Position numbers and translations under genes: made by a program | Source: Platycnemis pennipes | Lineage: Eukaryota; Arthropoda; Insecta; Odonata; Platycnemididae | Assembly: GCA_933228895.1 (NCBI GenBank) | Contig: OW121846.1 | Span: 146,028,746 to 146,092,745 of the forward strand | Reading direction: 5' to 3' | DNA: 64,000 bases | The notes under the pieces: generated by a model | Database searches by the model: none | The model's input: only the letters and a program-made list of their open reading frames with translations | Told to the model about the DNA's origin: nothing | Shown here: one piece after another, positions 13,901 to 26,900 of the stretch | Numbering within the stretch: position 1 is the stretch's first letter | Layout: every line of letters begins with the position of its first letter

Positions 13901-16900
13901 AGACACAGATGAGAGTTATTTAAATAACATCAAGCTACTGGAAATGTATTTGGCAGAACTACTCAAAGATGTGGATGAAGGTGATTACATAATTGGAGAA
14001 ATCCCGATAAAGAAACTCAAAGGAGATTATTTTGTCAAGGTAATTATTTAGCATTTGGGTTGTGCAGGTGATGCTACGTGCTAAACCTTTTCCTACTTGT
14101 TCCTCTTGATAGGGTTTCCCAATCTGTGGTGCTTTCAATATCTCTTCATATTCCAAATACTTGAAGCATAAAAAAATTCATCTGCCCTTAGCAGTCGACT
14201 GCGAGGCCCCCTCGATTTGAATCATAAATGTTTCTTGATAGCCAAGGCATTACGATAGGGAATATATTTGGTCCTGGTTTTATCTCAACAGCTTTTTATA
14301 TGCAAATGCTGCTGTCTCAAGATACCTCTTGCATATATCAGTGTGATAATTCGTAGAAGATCCTCTCTTGTCAAACACTAATTATGATTATGAAACTTCT
14401 CTGTTCTGCAATGTATTTCACAACACTATCACTTGCGAACATGCAGAACTCTCCCAATATCCCCACCTCTTGAATATGCCTTCTGTCATACAGTAGAAGA
14501 CTTAATACATAGTAAGGGCCAGTTTCACCAACGAAGATAATCGTTTTAACTCGGTTAATTTTTGGAATAACCGAGTTAATCCGACTTCTGTTTCACCAGT
14601 ACTATTAACTTGGTTTTGGGGTATTATCTCAGTTAATGTTTCTATTGGAGGTTTTTGCCAGGTGAAAGCTTATTATCCGAGATAATTCTGTAGAAGCAAC
14701 ATGGTACGCAGGGGATTTCTCGGGCTACTTTTAGATAATAGGGGTATTTTTGAGACATTAGAGCTCAATTATCGTTATTTAAGGCAATTACTAGGTTAAT
14801 TAAGAAATGCGCTTATTGATTTGAACCCAAAAGCTGAGGTTTTATTTATCCTGAGTTAACCCTTTCGCTGCTGTGAACGTACGTAGTACGATCGCACAGT
14901 AGGCTGCTGTGAAGGTACTTTTTCATTCTCACTGTAGCGCTTTCACTTTTCCGCCGCATGTGACGAGTAGGTTTACGGAGTGTGTGCAGCAGCGAAAGAG
15001 TCAATAAACGCTACGAAAAGCACTAATCAACAATTTTGGAGAATCAGATATGACTGAAGGCGTCACTTTGTGGAATTTAGATACACTATTCATGGTAACG
15101 AATAAAAACTTTTAGTGTATTCCACAAAACTTTTTAATAACCGACCTAGATTTTGACAAATTTATGTCATTCTCAAGGTACCTTGTACCTGAGCAGCAGC
15201 AGCAGCCTTATATTTCCACCAGAGGTCATTTCCACAACAAATCGTCAAAACCTAGGTCGGTTATTATAAAGTTGTGTGCAACAGACTAAAAATTTTTATT
15301 TTTATTCATTACCATGAATAATTCTGGTAAGGTCTTCTCGGGATTTCCACCAGGTTAAATATTTATATAACACCAACGTTGCACAGATGACTCGTCCATC
15401 GTCGTCAGGGTGAGAGCATCTTCTCTCACCCTGAAGGCGATGGACTAGTCATCTGTGGAAACCTTGGTGTTATATAACTAGGAAATAAAAACAAATAGCA
15501 TGTATCTAACCTCTAAAACACTATTTTATTTAAATGTAAATAATACATTTCTCATGATAGATATTCCTACCCACTTCAAATTTAGTTAAACATATTTTAT
15601 AACACTCATGAATTATTGCTGAGTAATCAGGGAACGTTATAGCCACATGCGGTCATGGATACAATTCGCCAGTCACTAAAAAACCAGCCAAAACTAAGCC
15701 AGCTTTCTCGGGAGATACAATCTTCGGATGAAGACTACGGTACATGGTCATCATTTTCCTTGTTCCCCTATCGAGGTTTTGCAGCTCGTTGACATTCCAT
15801 TTGATGCAACCAAATGTGTTGAGCAGTGTTGGAACCGCGAAGGTGTTGGTCGCAAGAACCTTGTTCTTGCCAGACAGGTCACAGATCCAGATTCGCTTGG
15901 GAGTCTGCCTGTATTTACCTGTAAGCCTTTCCTTCACTGCTCTCACCTCCTGTATCCACCACTGGGGGATGCCGAGATTCGTACGCTTCATCATCATCAA
16001 GATGGTGAATAGCGTTTCCGTTTGAAACGAAAATTTCTCATAGTGTGACAAAAGAAAGGCAAATTGCGTGTTGCTGCCAACTTCATTTTAATTTTTTAAT
16101 GAGTTATTATGGATAAACGTCGTGATATGTTTGATGTAAGCGTCGGCATTTATATCTCTATGCCAATTGATTTCTTTTGGAGTCCTCTGATAAGGATTTG
16201 CAGCTCAAAACTTAAAATTACTGGAAAATTACGGTAATTTTCAAAAATTACCGTAATTTACCATGGTAATATACCCATCTCTAAGTATTACCCATTCCAA
16301 TGGTTTCTTCGTAAGGAAGAAATTTTCTGAAAAAGAACTTTTCTGAAAATTACCGTTTATTACGTAATTTTCAGGGGTGTTGGTAATTTATGAAAAATAC
16401 CATGGTAATTGACGAAAATTACCGCGGTAATTTACCAAGTTCCCATCTCTAGTTTTACGTATTTTAGGAAACAAAAAAAATTTTATCCTGATGTTGATAT
16501 AGATTACTCGTTCATATGATATTTGATGTTATCAAGTGTCAATTTTTCCAGTCCCTTCCACTTCATAATTTAAAGTTCCTGCTGTAATATATGAACAATA
16601 ATATTTCTTGAAAGTAGGGATGGTTCTGTTCCACTTTTTTTCGGTTCCGGTTCGGTTCCGGTTCGGTTCCGGTTCGGTTCTTAACTTCGGTTCTCAGTTC
16701 GGTTCTTAATGTACCGTTTACTTTGCATTGCTTAGTGGTAAGATAAGATATTCAATAATCATTTTCAGAGACATACTGCTTGAAAAAGAATACCTTCTTC
16801 ATTTTATTTTTGTGTTATATATACTATATTATGGTATAATATACGAAAATGATATGAGGACTCACACCTCCAAAGGAGGTGGACGTTACACATACCTATC

Positions 16901-17941
16901 AATCAGAATATCCTTATTACGATGGTATTTCATCACTTAATAGAACTGGGTGTAATAAAATAAATCATAGTTATTTTAACGACTGAATTAGAACAATTCA
17001 CTGCAAAACTTTGAAGCATCCAAGTACACTTCTTCACCAGGTTTTAATGTGAAGCCTCCACTTCCAGAGTGTGAGCAGGTTTCAAACTGGTTTTCGCGCC
17101 AATTATTTCGGTACCGATTATTTTTGGCCTCGGTTCCGGTTCTAAGCTCAAGAACCAGTGGAACCGAGAACGGAAGAACCGAACCAACCCCTCCCTGATT
17201 GAAAGTTATGTGAAAGAAAAAATATCACGAGTTAAAATTTGTGTAACCCCTTCCAAAAAATTTAATTTTTTCAACATCAATTCACTCAGTTATCTTTCAC
17301 CTCTGGAATGCTGTCTCCCACCCATTCCCCTGACAAGTTGTACATATGCAATTGAATACTTTAATAGAATTAAACTTCATTTGATTACACACTCCAGTAA
17401 TCACTCTAAATAATTTGTATCCAGTGAACATTTTTAAATGGAACATCCATTCATAGCTTTCAATTTCAATATCAATTATTCCTGGGTTGTTTTTTAATAT
17501 GGAGATTAAATATATAGAAATAAACTTCATCAGGCTGACTTGGTGGAACTAATGCATGCTAGAGAATCAAAACACTAGTGGCTTGGTAAATTTGGACAAT
17601 ATTTAACAAAACCATATTATCAGTATGTCACCTTGTTGCATGAGGGAGTTTAAAATAAATTATTTTATTTAATATTGTGCAACTTCATTAAATCACTGTT
17701 GTTTTATTTATTCTAGCTTTGTCTTCTTCTTATTATGATAAAAGAAACAAGATTTTGGGACAAATTGTAGATTTTGAGAATTTATCTCAATACATGCTCT
17801 GATCTTGTTACTTTCTCAGTTATGATTTTTTCATTTTATACAGAGGTATGTTGACTCGGAAGCAGAGGTAGATGATGTGCGGAAAAATGTTTCCTTGCTG
17901 AACAAAAGTCTCTCGAGATTTGCCAGTAAGTAAATTTTCTT

Positions 17942-17976
<35 letters not shown>

Positions 17977-20900
17977 ATAGTAGTAGTTTATTAACCAAGA
18001 GAACCAATACAGGCAATTAAATGGCATAGGCTTCGTCAATACAATGAATGCTTTATGATTTTCGTTCTACTTGTAAATTTTCTCTTGTTATTCACATCTA
18101 AATTTCAATGCTAATATTTTCTTGTAAACAGTTGGATCCGAATTTAAGGTCTTCGCATTTAATGTTTTTCCTCATTTAACGTTTATTTTTTGAGGTCCCG
18201 ATTCATTCCCTATAAAAACAATGTAAAAATTGTCCTAATTTATCGTCTCTGCATTCTGTGTTTTTCCACATTCTAGGTTGTAAAAATTTTTCCTACACAA
18301 TATTTTTTACTCGATTTAAGGTTTATTCATGACGATTCATGCAAATGATTATCCATACATCTGTGATGACCTTCACCAGCATTAGTTTTCAATAGGTCGA
18401 CGGTCCTTAAGGTTTCGCTTTAAGATGCTTGTATATGTACAGTGAATGAATGTATAATGAACACACGAACATTAATATATTGTATGCTCTTGGTAATACA
18501 TACTTAAATGTAAAACAGCATTTTCGCCGATAGTAGGTTTAACCCAATGATGATAAACCATATTACGCACTTGAAATTGTCGAAATTTACCCGGGTGCTG
18601 TGTAGATAAAATGAATGTGGAACTGCGCGCCATGTGATAAACTTGCATGTGTAACAGCAGCTTAATTTCTCGGAGCTACAAATCAAAATTGAATGCTAAA
18701 TAAGGCATTCTCATTATGTCGTACCATCAGTAATATTCTCATAATCGGAAAGTATCAGTATTTTGCTAAGTGAAATGTCGATCCTTAGTTTGTCTTTAAT
18801 GATGCTATGATGATGATTTTTTGAGTACATTGCCGCCGACACCTCGCTTTTACAGAATAAAATGAGTGTAAAAATGCATCGAGACCACTGAGAAATGTGT
18901 TTAAATGGAATTTTTAACGTTGATAACCGTCCACACTAACATTCCCAGTGGGAATTTTCCTTAACTCCATTTTTCTTAGGAAAATTTCCAACATCTATTA
19001 GTTGCCGCAGTGACAACGACAGTAAAATTTATCCCCAGAAAACGTGGAGGTTAGCTTCATGCTAAGTTACAGCCGCAAAAAAAAGGCGGGAGGGTTGAAT
19101 TACAGTGTGTTTTGCCTGAAGGTTCAAATTACAGCACTTACGAGTTAGGGTTGGATGGTCGGTAGTAAGGGTTTATTTAGTTGCATAACAGATTAAAGAA
19201 ATACAATGTATTACAGTCAAACCTCTGTATAACAAACTACTTGGGACCAGGAAAAACTTTGTTGTACGGAGAACTATGTTGTATAGAGGTGGACTAATTG
19301 TACTATATGAGATTAACCTTATGAATGGTCGATTGCGTGATGTCTCCTTAGGAACTTATCTACATTATGGCTGTGCTCTACTTCAGAGAAGTAAAGAAAA
19401 TTATATTATTTTACCAAGTTATAATAAAAGAATATTTCAATTCAGCATTGAATGAGTCACCCAAAAAAAAGACGTTATGTATCTAACTCAAAATGATGCG
19501 ATTGTATTGATTGGAAGAAAACAGTTATTTTCTCACACTTTTAGAAAATTTAAAAAATTATGTATGCTGTTTCCATCACTTTGATGCGGAATAATAAAAC
19601 ATAATGACTTCCCTATAAGCTCTTGGAGTTACAGTGCCTGCATAAAATGCAAATAAATAACTCTTTTTGTATAACAGTTAGTAACTGACCTCTAAAAAAA
19701 TCAGTCCCATTGATTATGTAGAGGGATAAAACACATTATTCTGGAGAATATTACCAAAACTTGGGTGGAATATAAAACAAAATATTCAATTTAAGAGGTT
19801 TCAGAGAGCAACTGAGATTTGAGCCTTCCCACATTTTTATATATAATAAACAAGGCATTCCATACACCTGGAGTTAACAGGAATTCACATGTATAATGGA
19901 CTCGGAAACCAAATAATAATATCATTTATTAAAAAAATAGCTTTTTCTGACAGTTGACTTTCCACTCAAGGACCATCTTACACAAATGTGACCTCAATTG
20001 GTCTAGAGAAGCTCGGTACTCTCCTGGTACATCTCTCTCTGAAAAAAATTGCAGTGCTTTGATGGATGAAATGGCCCCAGTGAGAGTCATCATTTCTACC
20101 TCAGAACTTCATTCATCATCATCACTTTCATCTGAATCATGTTCTGTAACTTCCTGCAGAATATCCTCACAGGTCATTTTAGGGAACACCAAAATATCCT
20201 CTTCTGAAGATACAAAATCATTTATTGTAACTTCAGTCTGTACACCAGCTTTTTCAATGTATTGTTCCCATGCTTCATCAATGCCACCATCTTCATCTAC
20301 AATCTCTGGCTCAGGATCTTCATCCTCAGGGAAGCTAAAACCTGCCTTCCTCCTGCAGTTTTTCATTGTCTCTGGAGTAACACTCCACCAACTACCATCT
20401 TAATATCCTGTTTTAAAGTTATAAAATAAGGTTTCTCCATCTTTCTCTCAACATTAATCACAATTCGCTGTAACATTCTTGATTTATAGTTCTATAGTAT
20501 ATAGATCTATAGTATAGGACTTAAAAGAGCGGATAATGCCCATGTCTAAGGGTTGCAAGTGGGAAGTGCATTTTGGAGGGAAAAAATACAGTTTTACATT
20601 AGTTGATCTATGTCACAGAGGAGTTGTGAGTTGTGAGCGGAGCAATGGGGTCGTTTACCTTTTTTTTATTGAGGAATCTGATAGAGTTTGTAAAATAAAA
20701 AGACCCGTATTTTTCCATTTTCTGATCCGTCAATTATTTATTGAGTTATAAGCGGTGAAAATCTGATGTTTTAATCCTTTCGGAAAAGTGGGTGAGGTGC
20801 AACCTCTGACGTATAACGACTTCGTCTAATCACAACTGAGCCCACAAAGCTAGTTTGCCTTATCGGAATGGGGGGAATACAGCTGACTCTACCATTTGGA

Positions 20901-23900
20901 CAGTTGCGACAGCATCTGTGCAAGCAGACCTTTTGAGAACCCCCCTCCACTCCCTTCCCTTCCACGAAAAGCAGTCAAGGACTGGAGGAAAATGACTTCA
21001 ATGTTATCACAGCAGCTTTTTCGGTGGGTGTCACCTTTTGCTTATTTAAAGTTTTGATTTATGAGTGAATGGTTGTGGTTAGAAGATTAATTTTTTCACT
21101 AAAATTCTTTTTTCATTTCCATCTAACAATTTCGTTCACAAAATTGCAATTTCGGTTCCGAATAAACTATTGTCTAATAAAAGGGATATCTTCTTATTCT
21201 GTACTCGCATTTTGGCATCAATATCCGCAACCCACCGTTGAAAAAGATCAGTTATCCAGGCATTTTTATTCGACTAATAATCTGCCGGTTAACTCCTCAA
21301 GATTTTAAAGCAATGAGGGCTTCTTGCCTTTCATATTACCATAGGTCTCATTTTCTATGTTCTAGTGGCATTGCAGCATAGTAGAGTGACGCGATCTTTT
21401 GTCTTTCCGCCCTTTGCAGGTATCCGCTTTCACGTCCATTGTCCTCTCTGGTAGCAGCCGATACAGTAAAGCAGTTTCGTCAGCGTTAAATATATTTTCC
21501 GCGGAGTAACTTTCAATTATTTCTTTCAATTTCCCACCCTTCCACTGAACAACAAACAGCATCCCCCGGTGCGGATAACTCTTCTCCCGTTATCGTCTTG
21601 GATAATATGTTGTGGCGGGCGCGAAACTTGTCTAACCAACCTTGCGATGCAGTAAAGCCTTCTTCACCAAAAATTATGGAAAATTCTTTATCTTTCTGAC
21701 AGGAGCGGGCCTGTGATGGGAATTTATGACTCCGTATTTCTAAGAAACATTTAAATGTAGCTTCATCAACCTTCTCGTAAGCTGCCGGTCGTAGTCTTTT
21801 TCTCGATGAATTTAGTGTTGTACATCGTGCTTTGCTTAATAACTTACCTGTTCTTCAAAATTGTTGATAACGTTGATGGGGATATTTCGTACTCCTTGGC
21901 GACATTCTTCATCCCACCGTCAACAGCTTTTAAAATGGCTAATTTTTGCTCCGAGTAAATTGCTTTCTCTTCGATGCTATTCTGTGAAGTACATTCACAT
22001 TGAAATTGCACCATTTAGATAACCAAAATTAATAGAAATTCATTGTAATCCTTTGAAATCTTTTCCTTTTGAAGGCTTTTCAGAATTACATCGTAACACG
22101 AAATTCCACATCTAACTTCATCTATAACACCCCGCTGAAAGGCTGTGACACAGTGATCATCGGTAATCGATTGTCAGCAGTCGATATATTCGAGAACTTG
22201 AGGATCGCATTGGTTTAGAAGATGAAAATGTATCATTAATTAACGGAATAGATAGACGTACGAGTCTAATTAATATTCCGTTCCTCAAATTCTTCTCCTT
22301 AACTTTAATAAAATGGCAAATCTTATCTTAAGGAAACAGCAAATTCAATTTAGGTATCTACTGTTGTTCTACCCTTACGGCAATGACTCGCGATTTCCTC
22401 TTAGGATTCCGATGAAATGTAACGGCTGCTGACGTTAAAAGTTGCATTTGATCCTGTGGGTACAGCAGGACGTACGCGAGGAAATTAAAAAAGACAAATG
22501 TGCTATATGAAGCTTAAATTATCGATAAGTTATTGGCAGTTTTGTAATTTGATAAACCCTAACATGGAGAATTTGCATTTGAATGTTGGCGTTGATCTTG
22601 TATTCTATACAGAAAGTGAGTTTGTCTTCTGAGTATGTGTATCTGTATGTATTACTACAAAATATTATTACGTTGACAGTTACTTCGAGACTCACAGACT
22701 TGTCCTAGTGGTTGTAATCACTGAAATATTTGCATTGCATTCACAGAAAACGGAAGCATCAATGAAGGAACAACATAACGCAAATAAGTAATCCGAAGTT
22801 AATGCCATTATTAAAATTAATTTGCAAAGTGGATGAGATTATGGTGGACTCTCTTTTTTACCTCCATGCTTTCAACAATGAATATAAATGAATAGATTGT
22901 GATTAATCGATCACTTCCGATACATAGTCGATCAGGTCATCTCTTTCGCCCATCTGCGCTTCCTTACGATCGCAAGTCGTGTATGTATGAAATGGATAGT
23001 GTCTTAGTTATTAAATTTTGTAGTATAGAGGTTGAAAGTCATTATTGGGACCAAAAATAGTTTAGTTCTACAGAAATTTTTGTTGAAAGGAGGTTCGTTC
23101 AAAGGAGAGTGAGAATACATGTAACATAAAAAGAGGTTTGACTGTATATACACACATTTGAACCCAGTGAGAAGTGGCTCAGAAAAGAGAGTCGGCAACT
23201 TCTTTGAAAATCATATGTTCCTCGGCAGTCGAGTCGGCAGTGTTACAAGAAAAAACTCTTCAACGAGACCACTGATCGACCAGTACCAGTCTCCAGGGTG
23301 CTATTGGTTTATAGGGAGCAGAGGCTGCTGGCTTTGATTTTGGGATGGCTTCAAAAAGGAAATCTCTTAGCTTCAAAGAGAAGAGAAAACTTATTGAGAA
23401 GGTGGATAAAAATCCTCACTGAAAGAGAATTGACTTGGCAAAGAAGCTGCTCATGCCAGTGACAACATTGAACAGCATCATAATGAAAAGGGTAGCAATT
23501 TTAAGAGAATCCACAGCATTGGGTGTTTTATCTAAGCGTCGTAAGCACTCAAAAAATTCCATGTTTGAGGAACTGGAGACCCAATTACATTGCATTGGTG
23601 AGAAAGGCAATTGTATCAATAAATTGTGGGCAGTAACAAGCCAAAATAAATTTGTTACAGGCAATCTATTTCGTTGCAAGCACATGGGAAAGTGTGAATA
23701 GTGCAAACATCAAAAATTGTTTTGCCAAAGGGAGGTTCATGAATACCACTGAAACAGAATGTGATTTGCAAACTTTTGTGGACGATAATGAATGGCAAAC
23801 TTTGAATTCAGAAATATCGTTCAGTGATTTTGTTGAATGTGATGATGACCTGCAGACCAGTGGCATTGTTTCAATAGGGGAATTGTGCGGTACATCAAAT

Positions 23901-26900
23901 GAAACAGGTTCTAACTGCTGTGAGGATGAGGAAGTGCCGACAGTGGCTACCTTTTCGGAGGCTGGTTGGACTTGAAAAATTGAAATCTTACTTTTCATCC
24001 ATTGAGAACAATCAATCTACTTGACTGACGGTTTCCATAACTGGAAAATGAGCTACTCTTAGTTACAGTAAAAAAAAATAAGTAGAGTAAAATTTCAAAT
24101 TTTTAAAAAAAGTAGCTGTTCAGATATATAATTAGTCTCTCCTAAAAGTTTTAAGTTGATATTGAATTCCTGAGTAGTCAGAAGGCTAATGCATTGTCTT
24201 TTTGGTTAAGGCCCTTTCAGTTTTGGTAAATTTTTCATTTATTTTCATTCTGTCGCTGAATCCAACCTTCTTTGGGAAGAGCATTAAAATGTAATGACAT
24301 TTTTTATTGTTGTATGTGACCCTTTTTGTGACTTTTATATTTTTATATTTATTATAGGGTCATTCCATACCATTTCACCAGATTTTTAAAAAAGTTGTTG
24401 CAGCACCATTTCAGAAAAAATTCAAATTTAACACACTTACTACTACATGTCTGTAAGGCTCAAAACCAATTTTTGTTTATTTTTTTTCCATGACCTCAAG
24501 GACTTACAGGGCCGTGAAGGTCACAGCGCACTGTAAAAATGACACTTTCAGCGAGTATCGGTAATTAGAGTTACTCGGAAACTACAGGTTGTAGTAGAAT
24601 GGACCAAATATCATTTTGATGGTCATAAATTGAGCTTTCATTTGAAATATTTTTAATAACCTTACTATGTAACATCTATGAGAATGATGAGTACAAAGTT
24701 TTTATACAAATTGCTGTTTTTTACAACTTTTGCTATTTATTTTCTTATAGAAGAGTTGTGATCACAAGGTCTATATTTTTGGTATAGTAAATTTGGGTAC
24801 CATAGTAAATGTGTGTAAGAAAAAAGATGTGTGTTTGTTAAGCCTTTAGCTGTTACAAGCTTCCGCAAACAGGAAAAGTTGAAAATTTACCATTTTCGGG
24901 CCCCTGTATCTACGGTGGGGGACTTATTAAAAAGTTGAAATTTTCAGTACAATAATCTATGATTCTATTAAGAATGCACTAAAAATTTGGAGCATGTGTT
25001 TTGGCTCGTTTGGAAGTTACCACAAACTGAATTTTCAAAAAATTTTCTCTCGCTCACTTTGTAGAAGCAATGTATAGATTATTGCATATAATTAAATGTT
25101 GCCAGAAATAAATCCAAATAATATTTACAACAATACTATCAAACTAGTGACTTGAAATTTGTATATTTCAGTTCCAATAAGAAGTAGGCACGTAGCCAGA
25201 AATTTTCTTGGGGTGGGGGGGGGGGCTAAGTCTAGTGTTGCATAACTTGAAACAAATCAACTCTGCCCGTTCGGTGCCGACATGTTAAAAATCTCCCTCA
25301 ATTTTCAGTTCTTTGTATTTACTTTCACAGTGGCTATTCCTATCTTTTCTCACTGGTAAAGTTCACTGTTTACCCTGTTGTGAAGCATTAATTTGACCGG
25401 CCACAGAGCATAGTTCAAACATATCAGATTGAAAAGATTGTTGCACAGTTTTGATGGATCACTAGACGTAATTTGACAAAATTATTTGTTATCTGTTTAT
25501 GTTTTCTTCCTAATTATGTCTAATCTATACCGTTGTGGCAACACCCGTTGTGACAGAGGAGTGAGGCATCAGTATTAATGTTAATGATCGCAGAAAAAGT
25601 GTAAGTCGTGAAAAGGCTTGACACCATGGCATCGTTTAAGCATTCGTCTTAAACACACTACGTGGGATCTTTGGCAATGTAACAGGCTAAGAAGCAGAAA
25701 GAAAAAAATCTTCAAAATTTCAAAGGGCAGGAAGAAATGAATTACAGAGAAAAACTATGAAAGTGCTGATTTAGATTGTGTGGTTACAATTGCGTCGAAG
25801 TGAAGGGCTTAGTTATTATTTCTGGACAAATGGTAATGGAGCAGGCCACACTATTTCAGAAACAATTTATTTAATTTATTTATAAATCTAAAAGATGTGA
25901 TGTGTGAAATTTTGCATGCATGGAATAGTAAATCACAGTCAGTTCTAAAACACGTGGTTTAAATTGTGGCTTGCTCGAAGGTTTGATGTAGACAAAATAT
26001 GTGGGGATTTTTAAGGCTTTCATGTTTCTGAGGATAATCATAGATTGGTGGAGTTGGTTGACTATGCAAACAGTATCTATAACCCTGAATTCAAGGAAAT
26101 GGAATTATTAAATTTAGAGGAATGGATAGCTAGCGCCTACGATTCTCTTACCAAAAACATTTCACAGATGATGAAATCATTGAAATGGTAGTTAATATCC
26201 ATAAATCTGAATGGGGATGAAGATAATGAGCGTGAAATTGTTGAAGGAAGACTAGTATTGATGATGTTTGTTAAAGAATCATTCAGTCTGGTTGACCGCA
26301 ACATAGTGATGGGATGGCATGTAGAGGACACCCACATGTTGACATGACGCTGAATCAGCTGATAACAAATCAAGCGTGGTGGGAAATATGTTGCGCGAAG
26401 CACAGCCTAAGAAATATAAAGTTTTATACACCCTTTTCCGAAGTAATATCACACTTTTAAATGTGCAGTAATATGATGCACACGATGCTAAGCTTATGTT
26501 ATTCAGGGTGTCTACCAGTCGGGAAAAGTTGGGAATCCGGAAAAGTCGGGAATTTATTAACGTCGGGAAAAAATCTGTAAAAGGTTGGGAATTCGCCGAA
26601 AAATAATCAAAAATTGGGAAAAATGGTTGCTTGCAAATTGTCAGGATAAAAATTGGAACGGCAGACATAGCATTAAGAAATGAGATATTTTTTCCCTTTT
26701 GTTTGTCATTATCAAAGAGGTGTTATTTTAAACCTCTCTGGTCAGTGTTAGTGAGTTAGTGACTTTCGTCGTTCGATTGCACTAGACATGGGCACAGTTT
26801 CCTGCATGCCGCCGCGTGACAAATTGGCTTGGTCAGTTGCAGGTTGAAGATCGTATACTTCCGTCCTTCCAATGAATGCTATTTCGAAAGAATGACCTTG

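Larger units (their letters stand above)
19214..23144 (-). mobile_element. Tigger-like DNA transposon, internally rearranged
   Basis: The left end CAGTCAAACCTCT and an inverted identical right end (GGTTTGACTG closing at 23144) are flanked by TA at 19212-19213 and 23145-23146. A transposase is read on the minus strand from 22013 to about 20106. Part of the catalytic domain has been replaced by unrelated repeat sequence (20421-21175). The overall length is 3931 bp. Confidence 0.8.

Noticed and set aside
17831..18016. Minus-strand frame with a run of leucines
   Set aside because: The leucine run is only the TAG/TAC microsatellite, and the frame overlaps exon e.
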